Shown here: positions 33,705-41,506 of the stretch, in pieces
Layout of the letters: each line of letters opens with the position of its first letter
Position numbering within the stretch: the stretch's first letter is position 1
NCBI GenBank assembly: GCA_020441005.1
Contig: JAGRNA010000005.1
Span: forward strand, 1-42,258
DNA: 42,258 bases
Origin: Leptospiraceae bacterium
GTDB lineage: Bacteria; Spirochaetota; Leptospiria; Leptospirales; Leptonemataceae
Direction: 5' to 3'
Program-made: the position numbers and the translations under genes
Notes under the pieces: model-generated
What the model was told of the DNA's origin: nothing
The model's database searches: none
Seen by the model: only the letters and a program-made list of their open reading frames with translations

Positions 33705-34634
33705 TTATTGGTATACCAGGGTGATGCCGCCCAGCGCCCCGTAGCCTGTAACCAGATCAGTTAGCTGACTGCCATCGGCTTTTGCCCTTTGTATTTTGCC
33801 CACACTATAATCCGTCCAATAGACAAACTCATTATTGGCATCAAATTCGATGCCCACAAGACCAGCACTGATTCCCGTGACCAAAGCAGATTGCGAGCCG
33901 CCGTTATAATCAGCGCAAGGTAAAGTGCCGCCACCTGATAAAGCAGCCCAGCAAACGCGCTGTGCCGAAGTGTTGACCGCTGCGCTCAAAGGATTCGTAC
34001 CCAGGCCAGTTATAATTGTTGTCTTGGTGGCATTAGGATCCGGGTCACTGAGATTGAAACGGATGATATCACCGGCATCACTAGCCATAAAGAGCAGCTT
34101 CAAAGCGGGATCATAGCCCATGCCGCCGACTCCCGACAAGCCGCTGCCAATCGTAGTAACAGAGGCATCTAGAAAAGAATAGCGCAGCAGGGTCTTCGTG
34201 CTATCTTCACTGAAATAAAGGGCGTTGGCTGATGCCTCATACAACACGCCCGTGGGGTTGGTATAACCGGCAATCAAGGTGGAAATGGAACCGAGATTTA
34301 AATCTGCGGTCCGTACCAAATTTGATGAACCCTGTTCAGTCCAAAAAAGCCGCGAATTTGACGCTGCTATTATTACCGGTGCATCCAGAGTGCTGGACAA
34401 CAAGGTAACATTGCTGCCATCCGGGTTCATTCGGTACATGCTGGAACCAGTATTATCCAGCCAATAAATGGTTGTCAGTTCTGCTGGTTTTTGCCGACTG
34501 TGTTGACTAGTAAATAGAAACACCGGGTTACAAACAGGATCGTTGGGCAGGCAATTAGAATCGACACACGCACCAGGCAGCCCAGCCAGGCCTATTCCAC
34601 ACATTAATATTTGACTGCATAGGATGCGCCACAC
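33705..34634 (-). CDS. Putative lipoprotein with YWTD-type beta-propeller
   Basis: 309 residues from GTG 34634, with ATG 34604 (Met11) an alternative; neither has a good ribosome-binding site. The leader ends in GLPGAC (Cys23), a lipobox. The mature part contains repeated ~42-residue units centred on IYWLDN, LFWTEQ, LYFSED, LLFMAS, VCWAAL and VYWTDYSVGKIQRAKADG, the pattern of LDL-receptor class B (YWTD) six-bladed propellers. Such surface propellers bind proteins or ligands. A pair of Cys near the N-terminus and Cys pairs in blade 5 may form disulfides. It is probably outer-membrane anchored. Confidence 0.85.
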   Translation of the reverse strand: MWRILCSQILMCGIGLAGLPGACVDSNCLPNDPVCNPVFLFTSQHSRQKPAELTTIYWLDNTGSSMYRMNPDGSNVTLLSSTLDAPVIIAASNSRLFWTEQGSSNLVRTADLNLGSISTLIAGYTNPTGVLYEASANALYFSEDSTKTLLRYSFLDASVTTIGSGLSGVGGMGYDPALKLLFMASDAGDIIRFNLSDPDPNATKTTIITGLGTNPLSAAVNTSAQRVCWAALSGGGTLPCADYNGGSQSALVTGISAGLVGIEFDANNEFVYWTDYSVGKIQRAKADGSQLTDLVTGYGALGGITLVYQ

Positions 34635-34939
34635 TGATCCAGACTGGAGACATTGGCGCTGAGGGCAAGATTTTTACTCCACTTTGCCTGATGCGACAAC
34701 AGCCAAGCCATTGCACATTATATCTATCTATTATTTTAATGCAGCGATTATTCAAGGCAACATGCAATTTGCGGGGCGTAGCTGCACCAAATTCACCGAG
34801 CGAGCCTGGGATCGCGCGGCCGCTGTTCCAGAGGAAAATAAAAAAATGCCCGCCCCTTCGGACTGTAAATAAGCGCTATAGAACTTTAATTTGACAAGCA
34901 CCGAAAAGAAGGCCAAATGTTTCGGCTTGCAGAGCGCTT

Positions 34940-34970
34940 CTCTCCGGCTGACGGGCTAGTCGCCGGAGAG
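34940..34970 (-). terminator. Hairpin downstream of the large DUF1554-type lipoprotein
   Basis: CTCTCCGGC (34940-34948) pairs with GCCGGAGAG (34962-34970), 25 bases after the stop of the gene at 34995. No T tract follows on the minus strand. It is the only clear structure in the 360-bp gene-free stretch 34635-34994. Confidence 0.45.
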
Positions 34971-34994
34971 GCTGCAGCAAAATGCTCATCAGAC

Positions 34995-37900
34995 CTATTG
35001 CTCAACACAGATGATGCGCGATAGTGTGTCGCAATTTTGCCGGTTTGTGCTGAGCGCTGCTTGACTCATTACACCGCTTGCCGTTCCATATTGGCCCCAA
35101 TAGTTGATGGTATTGCCGGGGTTATCAGTATAGGTCCAGTCCTCGCAGTTATTCATGGTATTGCTACCATCGATTACAGCGTCCGGCTGTGTCTGCATTG
35201 ACCCACTTTGCATCCCAGTCCAGACTGTGCCATAGTTCGGCCAGGAATAGCCACTCCAGGAACTAATCAAGCTATTAGCATCTGTCTTGAATACCAAAGA
35301 ACTGGATCCTTCATCAATATTGCAGAGTGCACCGGTGCATAAATAGTACGATGTGCTGGCTCCTAGTACCCAGTTATATTGCCCAGTATTCGTAGTGCCA
35401 TTGGTTGTTGCAATGCGACCGTATGCCGGCCCGGTGGTCAAATCATTCACAATCAGCGCCTTGTAGGTCGGACTGCCGCTTTCCACAGCTGCCACTGAGT
35501 TGGTATCGCTGGTATCAGCACAATAGCTGTCAATAGTACTGATCGAACTGGCTGTAAATTCGCCATTGTGGGTTTGATTAGTTACCCACACGCGCTTACG
35601 AGGGCCATCCTGGTCCACATTCGTCACATTGCGTGTGTTCGTTTGTCCACTCGTGAATACACCACCGGAACCGCTGTCACCCGAGTTCACAGTAAAAGTC
35701 ACAGTTATGGTTTTGTCGCCATCAGCCAAATCGGCCACATTGTCATCGCGGCCCGTAACGGTGACACATTTCTCACACGACCCGCCAGTGGCGCAATATT
35801 CTGTAGTCCCGAACGATAAACTAGTCGGACTGACTGACGCACACTCAGTGGCGTCGCCGCAGGTCACATCAACGGTGATGCCTACTTTCGGAGCCGTACC
35901 CAGTTGTAAACACGCCGTGGCAGTACCCCCGCTTTCAGTAGTGCTGCCAGTTCCTTCCGTCTGCCACTTGTATTCATTGTCCGCGTTGCTAAAGCTATAA
36001 CTGGACAAGCCGGTTTTACAAACGCTGCCACCAGCATCCAGACAGCCGCTACAGCTGGCCGCTGAAATAGAGAACGATTTGGAACCATCCAGATCACTGT
36101 CATCCGCACCGGTTACGATCACACGGTTTGTACCGCCATCCAGTTGGGCTGAATTGGCACTCGTTATTGTTGGATTCGTTGTCACCGTACCCTCATCCGT
36201 ATCACCGCCGCTTATATTAAATGTGATACCGCCATCACAGGCTGTCTGGGTAATAAAATGGACATAACCGGTATCACCGCTCTCTGACGTAGCAGTATCG
36301 ATAGCGCCCCCACCAGATTTTTGACAGGCCACAACCTGATTGCTGACATCGTTATCACAGCTATAAATATCAAATGTCGGCCGATTCGGATTGGTCCCGT
36401 TATAATTACTGTCACCGGACGCAAAGCTGGTAGAGATGCGATAGGTCAGATTACCCTCATTGGTGCCATCGGTTGATCCGTTAACAGTAACAGGTTGTGC
36501 AACATTCCAATTATCCGTAGTAAATAGCAACGATGATGTGCTCAGGATGCCGTCCGTGTGTGTTGAATCACTTGAAAGCGTTACAGTTACATTAGCAGTC
36601 GGCTTGGAATAAAGCTTGATCTGCCAGCTAGCATAGGTGGACCCCATCCGATTGCTATCGTCCGTCGCATAGCCGGTAAAGTTCTGCGTGCCGGCTGCTG
36701 TAAGGATTGTCGAATCTACAACTACGCCCACGATATCTTCGTTCTTGTTCGTGACTGTTACATCGCGCGGGTCAATACCGTTGTAGCCCGTATCTGCCGA
36801 AACCACGTTCTTCATCTGAATCACATAGGACTCATTTGTATCCTTGATGTAATCGTTGGTTGGATACACAGTCACCGTCTGTGGTGTGTTCCAGTTGGCT
36901 GGTGTAAAAGTTAGCGTTTTTTGATTCTGATTGCCAGAAAGCGGGTTCGCATCGGCAGAGCCTTCATTATTCAGGATATTGGTTGGATCATATAAATCAT
37001 TGATCTCAATGCTGACATCGGCCGTGGGCGCTTTCGTCAGCTTTACTGTATACGTCGCAGTGACAGCATCAGTATAGCCGCTGCCAGGTGATGCCTCCTC
37101 GGTCTGGTTGGAAAGGTTTGATACCCGGACTCCAGGCCCTTCATCATCACCAATCGTTACCTTGATCTCATCAACCGGTTTACCTCCATAACCGCAGGTG
37201 CCAGTAGCCGCAACAGTAAACTTCACCTGCACGCTGCTATTCGTATTTTCTACCGCATCGTCATTGATTGTAATAGTAAATGTTTTTGTGGTATTGCTTG
37301 TAAATACCAGTGATGTGGGCGAAAAAGACACCCGGCCATCAGCCGGCACTGTGTATGGGGTAACAGTTACAGTCTCACCTGAACAGGTGCCGGTGAAGGC
37401 CTGGTTTAATTTGATACTGGCGGTTGTTTGACAGCTGCCGTATACACCGCACTCAGCCGGAACACCGGTTTCAATGAGTTCGACTTCTAAAGGCGAAGAA
37501 GTAACCCAGGCGTCCTCATCCAGGTTCGTTACCTTAACCGGGTCTGGCACAATACCGTTATACTCGGTAGAAGAACCGCTGGGTGTTTGGGTGGCAGCGC
37601 CATGAGTTACAGTGTATGTTTGCGCTCCATCTTCGATGCTATCCTGCAATCCCGTGACGATGACAGTCTGCGGAGTACTCCAGTTGGACGTAGTAAAGGT
37701 CAGGCTCGTTTTGTCGGCAGAACCTTCCGTGGTATCACCGATTGTAATGGTCGGTATTGTGACGCTGGTAGAAGGGGCAGAGCTCAAGGCAACGACATAG
37801 CTGGCTGTATGATTATATGTGCCGTTACCAGCCGGATTTTCCGTGGTGTACATCGTTTGCGGATACACTATAATACTATAGGACTCGTTGTCGGTCACAT

Positions 37901-38441
37901 TGATGTCTTTGGAGGGACATAGCAAGCCCGAATAGGCGGAATCGGTACTACTAGCATTGCCAAAAATCAGGGAAACTGTCTTATTGCCATCGGCAACATA
38001 TTCGTCCACGCCACTCAGTGTGACCGTTTGGGCCTGATCCCAATTGGTGGTTGTAAAGGTGACGGTAGATGGAGAAACGGTAAATTCTGTCGTATCACCA
38101 CTACTCAGGTTGTAGGTCACATCGCCGGCGGGACGGGCATTCAGAACCACGGTAACCTCGAGGGTCCCACCAGATTCGCTCAGGATATTAGAACCGTTAA
38201 CATACGTTGTTGTACACCCAGGTGTAGAACCCAGCGAGCCGGTTAGCCCAAAAAGTACGGTATCCACCAAGTCTGTACCTTGCTTACATCCAGAAGCGAC
38301 CAAAGCCGCCAGCAACAGCACACCCGCAATGCGCTTGCCTATGACGCGAAAATTCGCTTTTAAAGATGCAGCATGCTTACCCGGGGTTCGATTGCTGAAA
38401 GCCGGGGGAGTATTCTTGTTTGCAGGTGATAATGTTGTCAT
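34995..38441 (-). CDS. Large lipoprotein with Calx-beta-like repeats and C-terminal DUF1554-like domain
   Basis: 1148 residues. After a 35-residue basic leader a hydrophobic core ends in the lipobox LVASGC (Cys52). About seven repeats of ~100-110 residues follow, each with a (L/V)xFTTxNWxxxQTVTV strand, a DxxxDG turn and an NGI.P..V.VTN.DED end, the style of Calx-beta domains. Repeats 3, 6 and 7 are divergent and Cys-rich. The last ~165 residues start VWVTNQTHNGEF and include YCADTSD, YKALIVND, TNTGQYNWVLGASTSYYLC, WTGMQSG, CEDWT and a final ICVEQ. That arrangement is the DUF1554 domain of Leptospira surface lipoproteins, with a C-type-lectin/endostatin-like Cys pattern. A surface-exposed adhesin-like role is inferred, not shown. 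Start ATG 38441 has only a weak ribosome-binding site. Confidence 0.9.
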   Translation of the reverse strand: MTTLSPANKNTPPAFSNRTPGKHAASLKANFRVIGKRIAGVLLLAALVASGCKQGTDLVDTVLFGLTGSLGSTPGCTTTYVNGSNILSESGGTLEVTVVLNARPAGDVTYNLSSGDTTEFTVSPSTVTFTTTNWDQAQTVTLSGVDEYVADGNKTVSLIFGNASSTDSAYSGLLCPSKDINVTDNESYSIIVYPQTMYTTENPAGNGTYNHTASYVVALSSAPSTSVTIPTITIGDTTEGSADKTSLTFTTSNWSTPQTVIVTGLQDSIEDGAQTYTVTHGAATQTPSGSSTEYNGIVPDPVKVTNLDEDAWVTSSPLEVELIETGVPAECGVYGSCQTTASIKLNQAFTGTCSGETVTVTPYTVPADGRVSFSPTSLVFTSNTTKTFTITINDDAVENTNSSVQVKFTVAATGTCGYGGKPVDEIKVTIGDDEGPGVRVSNLSNQTEEASPGSGYTDAVTATYTVKLTKAPTADVSIEINDLYDPTNILNNEGSADANPLSGNQNQKTLTFTPANWNTPQTVTVYPTNDYIKDTNESYVIQMKNVVSADTGYNGIDPRDVTVTNKNEDIVGVVVDSTILTAAGTQNFTGYATDDSNRMGSTYASWQIKLYSKPTANVTVTLSSDSTHTDGILSTSSLLFTTDNWNVAQPVTVNGSTDGTNEGNLTYRISTSFASGDSNYNGTNPNRPTFDIYSCDNDVSNQVVACQKSGGGAIDTATSESGDTGYVHFITQTACDGGITFNISGGDTDEGTVTTNPTITSANSAQLDGGTNRVIVTGADDSDLDGSKSFSISAASCSGCLDAGGSVCKTGLSSYSFSNADNEYKWQTEGTGSTTESGGTATACLQLGTAPKVGITVDVTCGDATECASVSPTSLSFGTTEYCATGGSCEKCVTVTGRDDNVADLADGDKTITVTFTVNSGDSGSGGVFTSGQTNTRNVTNVDQDGPRKRVWVTNQTHNGEFTASSISTIDSYCADTSDTNSVAAVESGSPTYKALIVNDLTTGPAYGRIATTNGTTNTGQYNWVLGASTSYYLCTGALCNIDEGSSSLVFKTDANSLISSWSGYSWPNYGTVWTGMQSGSMQTQPDAVIDGSNTMNNCEDWTYTDNPGNTINYWGQYGTASGVMSQAALSTNRQNCDTLSRIICVEQ

Positions 38442-38678
38442 CGCAGTGGTTCCAGTTTATTTGGCGCAAAAACTTCTTAAAATGAATAATTTCCAGAAAT
38501 TCTATAATAGTCAGGGTCTAGGACGGCGTTTTGCAATCAAAAAATACAATGATGAAGCTATTTTTTGTTAGCACAATGTAAAAAATTTGGCCTTTTCGTT
38601 CTTTTTAGGCATAATTGTTTACATTATGTCACATTTTACACAAGCCTGACTGGGGCTAACCTGACCGACTAGCACCAC
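38442..38678 (-). promoter_or_regulatory. AT-rich upstream region of the large lipoprotein gene
   Basis: This 237-bp stretch is much more AT-rich than its surroundings. It holds AATGTAAA (about 38575) and its inverse TTTACATT (about 38629), a further TTTTACA (about 38634-38642), and a TATTATAG -10-like box on the minus strand near 38505. No single promoter could be placed with confidence. Confidence 0.35.
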
Positions 38679-40148
38679 TCACGGAATACCCTGTAGATTG
38701 CTCAGGTGGTTGTCAACAAAGCGCAGACGGGCAAAGAGAAACATCCCTTGCAATGCGGCCGGCAGGCGCAATTGGCTGGTATAAAGTGCCCCCTTTTTAA
38801 ACCAGGGACTTGTCGGCGCCCGGCGCAAGGCTCCAGGACTGGCTCCCCACTCTAGATAGCGCGGCGGCCGGCTGGATCGCAACGTAATTTTCAATTCCGA
38901 ACCAGACTGTCCTTGCACACGTTGCATGGTCCAGGCAATTTGTTCATTTGTGTCCCGACGACCAAGAAAGTCAAAGACTTGCTCCTCACTTTTGCCGCGC
39001 ACATCGCCGTGACCCGCTCCGGTAATCAATTGGTAGCTGTGACGCAAGGGCACTTGCTCTTCAATGGCCACAGCCGCCATTTGGTTCAGCCAGTAGACGG
39101 AACGCTGCAAGCGGTTCTGGCCCTGCCGATCCGCCGCCGCGCTTTGGTTCAGATTGCTGGTCCGCAGCACATCGCCGTCACCGACGATGATCATCGTCGG
39201 CACTTGCAGGGCCCGTTTGACATCGAAGCGAATGTCGGCCGGTACTCGCGAATCGCGCCCGGTACCGTAGGGATAGGCAAGCGCGAACTCGGGCAAGGTC
39301 CACCAGCCCGGCGCACTGATCACAATGCGGGCCACCTTGTCCGGATGCGTTAACAGATAGCGGTGTACAAACTGACCGCCGGCAGACTGACCATAAAAGT
39401 AAAGTTTGTTTATGTTCGCGCCGGTTTTCGTTTTGACCTCATCCAGGATCTTTTGCAAATGCAGATCTGCGCGCGGCGTATTGCGAAAAATCGTTTGGTA
39501 GCTGAATGTGTCTTTGGGAAAGTAAGGCGCGACCAGCACCATGCGTTTCTTTTGGGCAAAGCCCTTGAACATGTTAAAGTAATCAATGGGATTGTAAGAG
39601 GAGGAATGCACAGCTACAATCACACCCGCCTCCAGATTGGGGGAGTCAGGAGTGAACAGCAGGTGCGTAAAGTCGGCCGCAGTCCGGAACTCAAATTTTA
39701 CGCTGTGCTTGCGTTCGTTATTATAGTAGAAGCGCGCCTGCCAGACACCGCCGCCATGATCAAAAAGAGTCTGGGCGCTCAGGCGCGCCCAAGAGCCGCC
39801 GTTACTGTTTTCGCTGCGGCTGTTTTTGTAAGTGCTGACGATCGTTCCATCGGGCGCAATCCATTCGTATTTATATTCGCTGCCTTTTTGATAATTGCGC
39901 CAGTCGATGCGATAATAGACATATTGATCTTCAATTGAAAAGGGGCCTTTCGACGGATGCCGGCGCGCTTCACCGGAGGGTTCCTGGTTATAGAGCAGCC
40001 CGCTCTCGACCTCGAAAGGACCGGTGGCCGGCAAGGAGACTGAAACGACCAGTCCCGCCCACAGCGCCAGGGCAAAATACCGCCGCGTTTTTGTCTGCCC
40101 GCGCCAGACTGGCTGTTCATGAAAAACCAAACTCACAGGCCAGAGCAT
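38679..40148 (-). CDS. Exported alpha/beta hydrolase (esterase/PHB-depolymerase-like)
   Basis: 489 residues. A basic N-terminus precedes a hydrophobic export segment (about 24-42). Residues about 50-155 form a beta-rich domain (FEVESGLLYN, VYYRIDWRNYQKGSEYKYEW, a GGVWQARFYYNNE strand) reminiscent of an Ig/DUF-type accessory domain. The hydrolase domain (about 165-410) has the nucleophile Ser255 in FYGQSAGG, an acid at Asp324 or Asp326 in VGDGDV, and His380 in GAGHGDV. It probably hydrolyses esters outside the cytoplasm; the substrate is unknown. The C-terminal ~75 residues form another unrecognised beta-rich module. ATG 40148 lacks an evident ribosome-binding site. Confidence 0.83.
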   Translation of the reverse strand: MLWPVSLVFHEQPVWRGQTKTRRYFALALWAGLVVSVSLPATGPFEVESGLLYNQEPSGEARRHPSKGPFSIEDQYVYYRIDWRNYQKGSEYKYEWIAPDGTIVSTYKNSRSENSNGGSWARLSAQTLFDHGGGVWQARFYYNNERKHSVKFEFRTAADFTHLLFTPDSPNLEAGVIVAVHSSSYNPIDYFNMFKGFAQKKRMVLVAPYFPKDTFSYQTIFRNTPRADLHLQKILDEVKTKTGANINKLYFYGQSAGGQFVHRYLLTHPDKVARIVISAPGWWTLPEFALAYPYGTGRDSRVPADIRFDVKRALQVPTMIIVGDGDVLRTSNLNQSAAADRQGQNRLQRSVYWLNQMAAVAIEEQVPLRHSYQLITGAGHGDVRGKSEEQVFDFLGRRDTNEQIAWTMQRVQGQSGSELKITLRSSRPPRYLEWGASPGALRRAPTSPWFKKGALYTSQLRLPAALQGMFLFARLRFVDNHLSNLQGIP

Positions 40149-40335
40149 ACGCAGTCGGCTTGCTTAAGGCAAGCGCTATTTTGGCTGGCCTGATCGTAAT
40201 CGTTGGCTCGAACTCATGGGCATGGGTGGTTGCTGAGATTGTTGGATCAGGACATTGAATCAGATTTGTCGGGCTAAATACCGGCACAATGCGAGCCGCA
40301 ATGGCCATTCACCCTGCGCCGGATTAGACCGCCAA

Positions 40336-40366
40336 CGCAAAAACCCCGTCACCAGGACGGGGTTTG
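40336..40366 (-). terminator. Rho-independent terminator of the thioredoxin gene
   Basis: AAACCCCGTC (40341-40350) pairs with GACGGGGTTT (40356-40365) around a 5-base loop, and on the minus strand the stem ends in TTTTTGCG. It lies about 32 bases after the thioredoxin stop. Confidence 0.85.
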
Positions 40367-40397
40367 CTGCCAGTCGCGCCGAAGCGCACTCTACTGC

Positions 40398-40757
40398 CTA
40401 TAGATCTACTTTTAAAACCTGGCTAATCGCCTGCTTCATGTTTTCTTTGGGCAACGCGCCGACCTGCATCTGCGGTTGCTCATTTGTGGGAATAAACAAA
40501 AGCGAGGGAATACTGGAGATGCCGAACATGCCGGCCAATTCGCGTTCTGCCTCGGTATCAATTTTGTAAAAATCTACCTTGCCCTGGTATTCGCTGGACA
40601 ACTCTTCAATAATAGGCGCGACCATTTTACACGGTCCGCACCAATCGGCGTAAAAATCAATCACGGCCGGGTTTTGGCCCTCAAATTTCCAATCCTTGTT
40701 GGCCTCGAAATTAAATACCTTTGTCTTGAATGTGTCTATTGTGAGATGTTCTACCAT
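40398..40757 (-). CDS. trxA: Thioredoxin
   Basis: 119 residues from ATG 40757, chosen for AGGAG 8 bases upstream; a longer frame adds 18 unconserved residues. The active site WCGPC is at 39-43 (Cys40, Cys43), followed by KMVAPIIEELS and the cis-Pro segment SIPSLLFI near 82-89. It is a cytosolic thiol-disulfide reductant. An extra acidic-aromatic segment (FNFEANKDWKFEGQNP, about 15-30) precedes the usual beta1, slightly longer than E. coli Trx (108). It is divergent from secG. The promoter spacer holds a perfect CsoR/CstR-type palindrome, so its expression may respond to a thiol- or metal-reactive signal. Confidence 0.95.
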   Translation of the reverse strand: MVEHLTIDTFKTKVFNFEANKDWKFEGQNPAVIDFYADWCGPCKMVAPIIEELSSEYQGKVDFYKIDTEAERELAGMFGISSIPSLLFIPTNEQPQMQVGALPKENMKQAISQVLKVDL

Positions 40758-40834
40758 TTCTTGTTCTCCTGTTGCGCAGTCTTGGCCAGTCCCGATTACG
40801 ATCGGCTTCAATGATTCCGCTTTGCGCCATCAAC

Positions 40835-40863
40835 AATATACCCATGGGGGTATACCAGGGCAA
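40835..40863 (-). promoter_or_regulatory. Thioredoxin promoter
   Basis: On the minus strand, TTGCCC (40863-40858), exactly 17 bp, then TATATT (40840-40835) give a good sigma-70 promoter and a ~70-base leader for the thioredoxin gene. Confidence 0.6.
40837..40854. promoter_or_regulatory. CsoR/CstR-type operator in the thioredoxin promoter
   Basis: TATACCC-ATGG-GGGTATA is a perfect 7-4-7 inverted repeat. It fits the ATACCCnnnnGGGTAT pattern of CsoR/CstR/FrmR-family repressor sites and lies in the spacer and over the -10 of the thioredoxin promoter. No gene for such a repressor is in the window. Confidence 0.65.
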
Positions 40864-40960
40864 GCTGTCAAGAAAAAAAACAACTTGTCGCCCGGGCACA
40901 TTGCCGGATTTTGCCCGCTGGACGAAAGAAGCCCGCCAGGGCCGAACGAACGCACTCTTT

Positions 40961-41311
40961 ATGGATATTCTGCAAACCATCACCCTGATTCTGTTTTCCA
41001 TCTGCGCAATCGCGCTGATCTTTCTAGTCATGCTGCAGTCCGGCAAGGGCGGCGGACTCAACCTGGTTGGTGGCGGCAATACCGGCATGCAGCCCACCAC
41101 CGTTGATCCGATCACGAAAATAACCTGGATTGCCGGTGCGGTCTTCTTTTTGTTGGCCATAGGGGCAGCCATTGTCTTTGCCGATATCGGCCCGGGCAAA
41201 ATTGACGCCGACCAGAGCGACGATGCAAGCGGCCTGCCAGTGGACGGCGCCGCGCCAGTAGACTCCGGAGCCAATCCGGCCGTACCGGCCAATAAAGACG
41301 CCGCTCCCTGA
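40961..41311 (+). CDS. secG: Protein-export channel subunit SecG
   Basis: 116 residues from ATG 40961; longer frames would run through the trxA promoter. Two membrane helices (about 4-25 and 55-75) flank a loop with the SecG signature MLQSGKGGGL (about 24-33) and GGGNTGMQP. The C-terminal ~35 residues are acidic and Ala/Pro-rich, an extension common in spirochaetal SecG. SecG assists SecYE in pre-protein translocation. It is divergent from trxA and ends before a strong bidirectional terminator. No ribosome-binding site is evident. Confidence 0.92.
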   Translation: MDILQTITLILFSICAIALIFLVMLQSGKGGGLNLVGGGNTGMQPTTVDPITKITWIAGAVFFLLAIGAAIVFADIGPGKIDADQSDDASGLPVDGAAPVDSGANPAVPANKDAAP

Positions 41312-41340
41312 CACAATCGCTAAAGCCTGGACTTTGGCGC

Positions 41341-41379
41341 AAAAAACCGGCTCCTTTTGCTTTACAGGGCCGGTTTTTT
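41341..41379 (+). terminator. Rho-independent terminator of secG
   Basis: AAAAAACCGGC (41341-41351) pairs with GCCGGTTTTTT (41369-41379), 30 bases after the secG stop. The symmetrical A and T tracts mean it can also end minus-strand transcription. Confidence 0.88.
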
Positions 41380-41506
41380 CGTCTAAATTGTCAAAAAGAG
41401 GGGATTTTTTTTCGTTCGGAACTAAATTTTGACCCCTGGTACAGCCAATAATAAACACACCTGGATGTCTGTATCAACAGGCAGACACCGCGAGGATGGC
41501 AGAATT

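Noticed and set aside
40772-40960. N-terminal extension of SecG
   Set aside because: It would span the trxA promoter and operator; SecG proteins begin directly with the first membrane helix.
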